NCBI GenBank assembly: GCA_003511945.1
Contig: DOJA01000179.1
Coordinates: 389-5,996 of the forward strand
Length of the DNA: 5,608 bases
Direction of reading: 5' to 3'
Source of the DNA: Phycisphaerales bacterium
Lineage (GTDB): Bacteria; Planctomycetota; Phycisphaerae; Phycisphaerales; UBA1924
Of the stretch, positions 5,037 through 5,608 are shown piece after piece (positions within the stretch are counted from its first letter, which is position 1; every line of letters starts with the position of its first letter). A program made the position numbers and the translations under genes. The notes beneath the pieces were generated by a model, which did not search any database, was not told where the DNA came from, and was given only the letters and a program-made list of their open reading frames with translations.

Positions 5037-5127
5037 GCGCCGATGACAGTGCGACCCACCCCCCGGTCGGTCGGGCGTCCCGCGTAACGATCCGACTCCC
5101 CAAGAAAATTCAGTCCGCCGCCGGCCC

Positions 5128-5562
5128 TCAGTGCGCCCGGGTCTGCTCCGCTCCCGCCGGCGCGATCCCGTTCTTCGACTTGTAGTCCTTGATCGCCGCG
5201 CGGATCGAGTCCTCCGCCAGCACCGAGCAGTGGATCTTCACCGGCGGCAGGGCCAGCTCCTCCACGATGTCCGTGTTCTTGATCGTCAGCGCCTCGTCCA
5301 CGCTCCGGCCCTTCAGCCACTCCGTCGCCAGCGACGACGAGGCGATCGCCGAGCCGCAGCCGAAGGTCTTGAACTTGGCGTCCTCGATCACGCCCGTGGT
5401 CGGGTTGACCTTGATCTGGAGCTGCATCACATCGCCGCACTCGGGAGCGCCGACGATGCCGACGCCGACATCCTTCCGCTGCTTGACCTCCTTCGTCGTC
5501 CCGAAGGAGCCGACATTGCGCGGGTTCTCGTAGTGCTCGATGACCTTCTCGGAGTATGCCAT
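5128..5562 (-). CDS. iscU: Iron-sulfur cluster assembly scaffold protein IscU
   Basis: The 144-residue protein is plainly IscU, the scaffold on which IscS-derived sulfur and iron are built into [2Fe-2S] clusters before transfer to target proteins. The start MAYSEKVIEHYENPRNVGSF is nearly identical to the E. coli protein. Cluster ligands are C42 (APECGDV), C69 (FGCGSA) and C112 (IHCSV), with the conserved D44 and H111. LPPVK at 105-109 is the motif bound by the HscA/mitochondrial Hsp70 chaperone, which marks an ISC-type rather than a SUF- or NIF-type scaffold. Compared with E. coli IscU there is an insertion of about five residues, rich in Lys/Arg, around 24-31 (KEVKQRKD), and a C-terminal tail of about 14 residues ending GAEQTRAH. 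There is no SD: the 5' flank is a C-rich heptamer repeat. iscS and other ISC genes would be expected beyond the right edge, upstream on this strand, but are not visible. Confidence 0.97.
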   Translation of the reverse strand: MAYSEKVIEHYENPRNVGSFGTTKEVKQRKDVGVGIVGAPECGDVMQLQIKVNPTTGVIEDAKFKTFGCGSAIASSSLATEWLKGRSVDEALTIKNTDIVEELALPPVKIHCSVLAEDSIRAAIKDYKSKNGIAPAGAEQTRAH

Positions 5563-5565
5563 GGG

Positions 5566-5607
5566 GGGTCTCGGGTCTGGGGTCTGGGGTATCGGGTATC
5601 GGGTGTC
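5566..5607. repeat. Six tandem heptamers immediately upstream of iscU, reaching the window edge
   Basis: Units of 7 bp beginning GGGT occur at 5566, 5573, 5580, 5587, 5594 and 5601: GGGTCTC, GGGTCTG twice, GGGTATC twice, GGGTGTC. The array begins four bases before the iscU ATG (5562) and takes the place where an SD would be. On the iscU sense strand it reads as C-rich units such as CAGACCC and GATACCC. It may continue past base 5608. Confidence 0.9.
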
Positions 5608-5608
5608 G

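Noticed and set aside
5037..5127. Terminator between the membrane protein gene and iscU
   Set aside because: Only a 4-bp CCCG/CGGG stem (5062-5065, 5072-5075) is visible, with no T-run; too weak to call.
4385..5440. A long minus-strand reading frame across the membrane protein and iscU
   Set aside because: It is antisense to the membrane protein and out of frame within iscU, with Arg/Ala/Ser-rich shadow composition.

Overview
This is a high-GC bacterial window of densely packed chromosomal genes. It suits a planctomycete-like genome, perhaps of the Phycisphaerae type. That guess rests on the GC bias, the mix of small orphan families, the C-rich start regions with few Shine-Dalgarno (SD) sites, and TACNAT boxes close to ATG codons. 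It is an inference; no phylogenetic marker here was tested.

Layout, left to right: the 3' part of a proline tRNA (CGG anticodon) followed at once by a hairpin; a four-helix-bundle protein of the 23S rRNA intervening-sequence (S23/Avd-like) family; a PhnB-like VOC protein on the minus strand; a divergent pair partner on the plus strand, a VOC/glyoxalase-fold protein with a possible signal peptide, overlapped by a GNAT acetyltransferase (GTGA overlap, probably one transcript); an array of eight roughly 24-bp tandem repeats; a DUF1428 (YbaA-like) protein on the minus strand; a divergent NAD-dependent sugar-nucleotide epimerase; a multi-pass membrane protein resembling a degenerate UbiA prenyltransferase; and finally iscU, the Fe-S cluster scaffold, on the minus strand, with a heptanucleotide repeat immediately upstream of its start codon.

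The gene order alternates between divergent and convergent pairs. The three convergent junctions (631-704, 2287-2542, 5037-5127) hold GC-rich hairpins or repeats, or nothing clear. The two divergent junctions (1167-1309, 2909-3031) hold the likely promoters. The genes do not form one pathway: only the VOC-GNAT pair looks like an operon. The iscU gene probably belongs to an ISC cluster continuing beyond the right edge.

I found no convincing undescribed multi-gene system. The most notable signals are non-coding: the 24-bp array, the heptamers before iscU, and the matching -10-like boxes only 8-12 nt from two start codons, which suggest leaderless transcripts.
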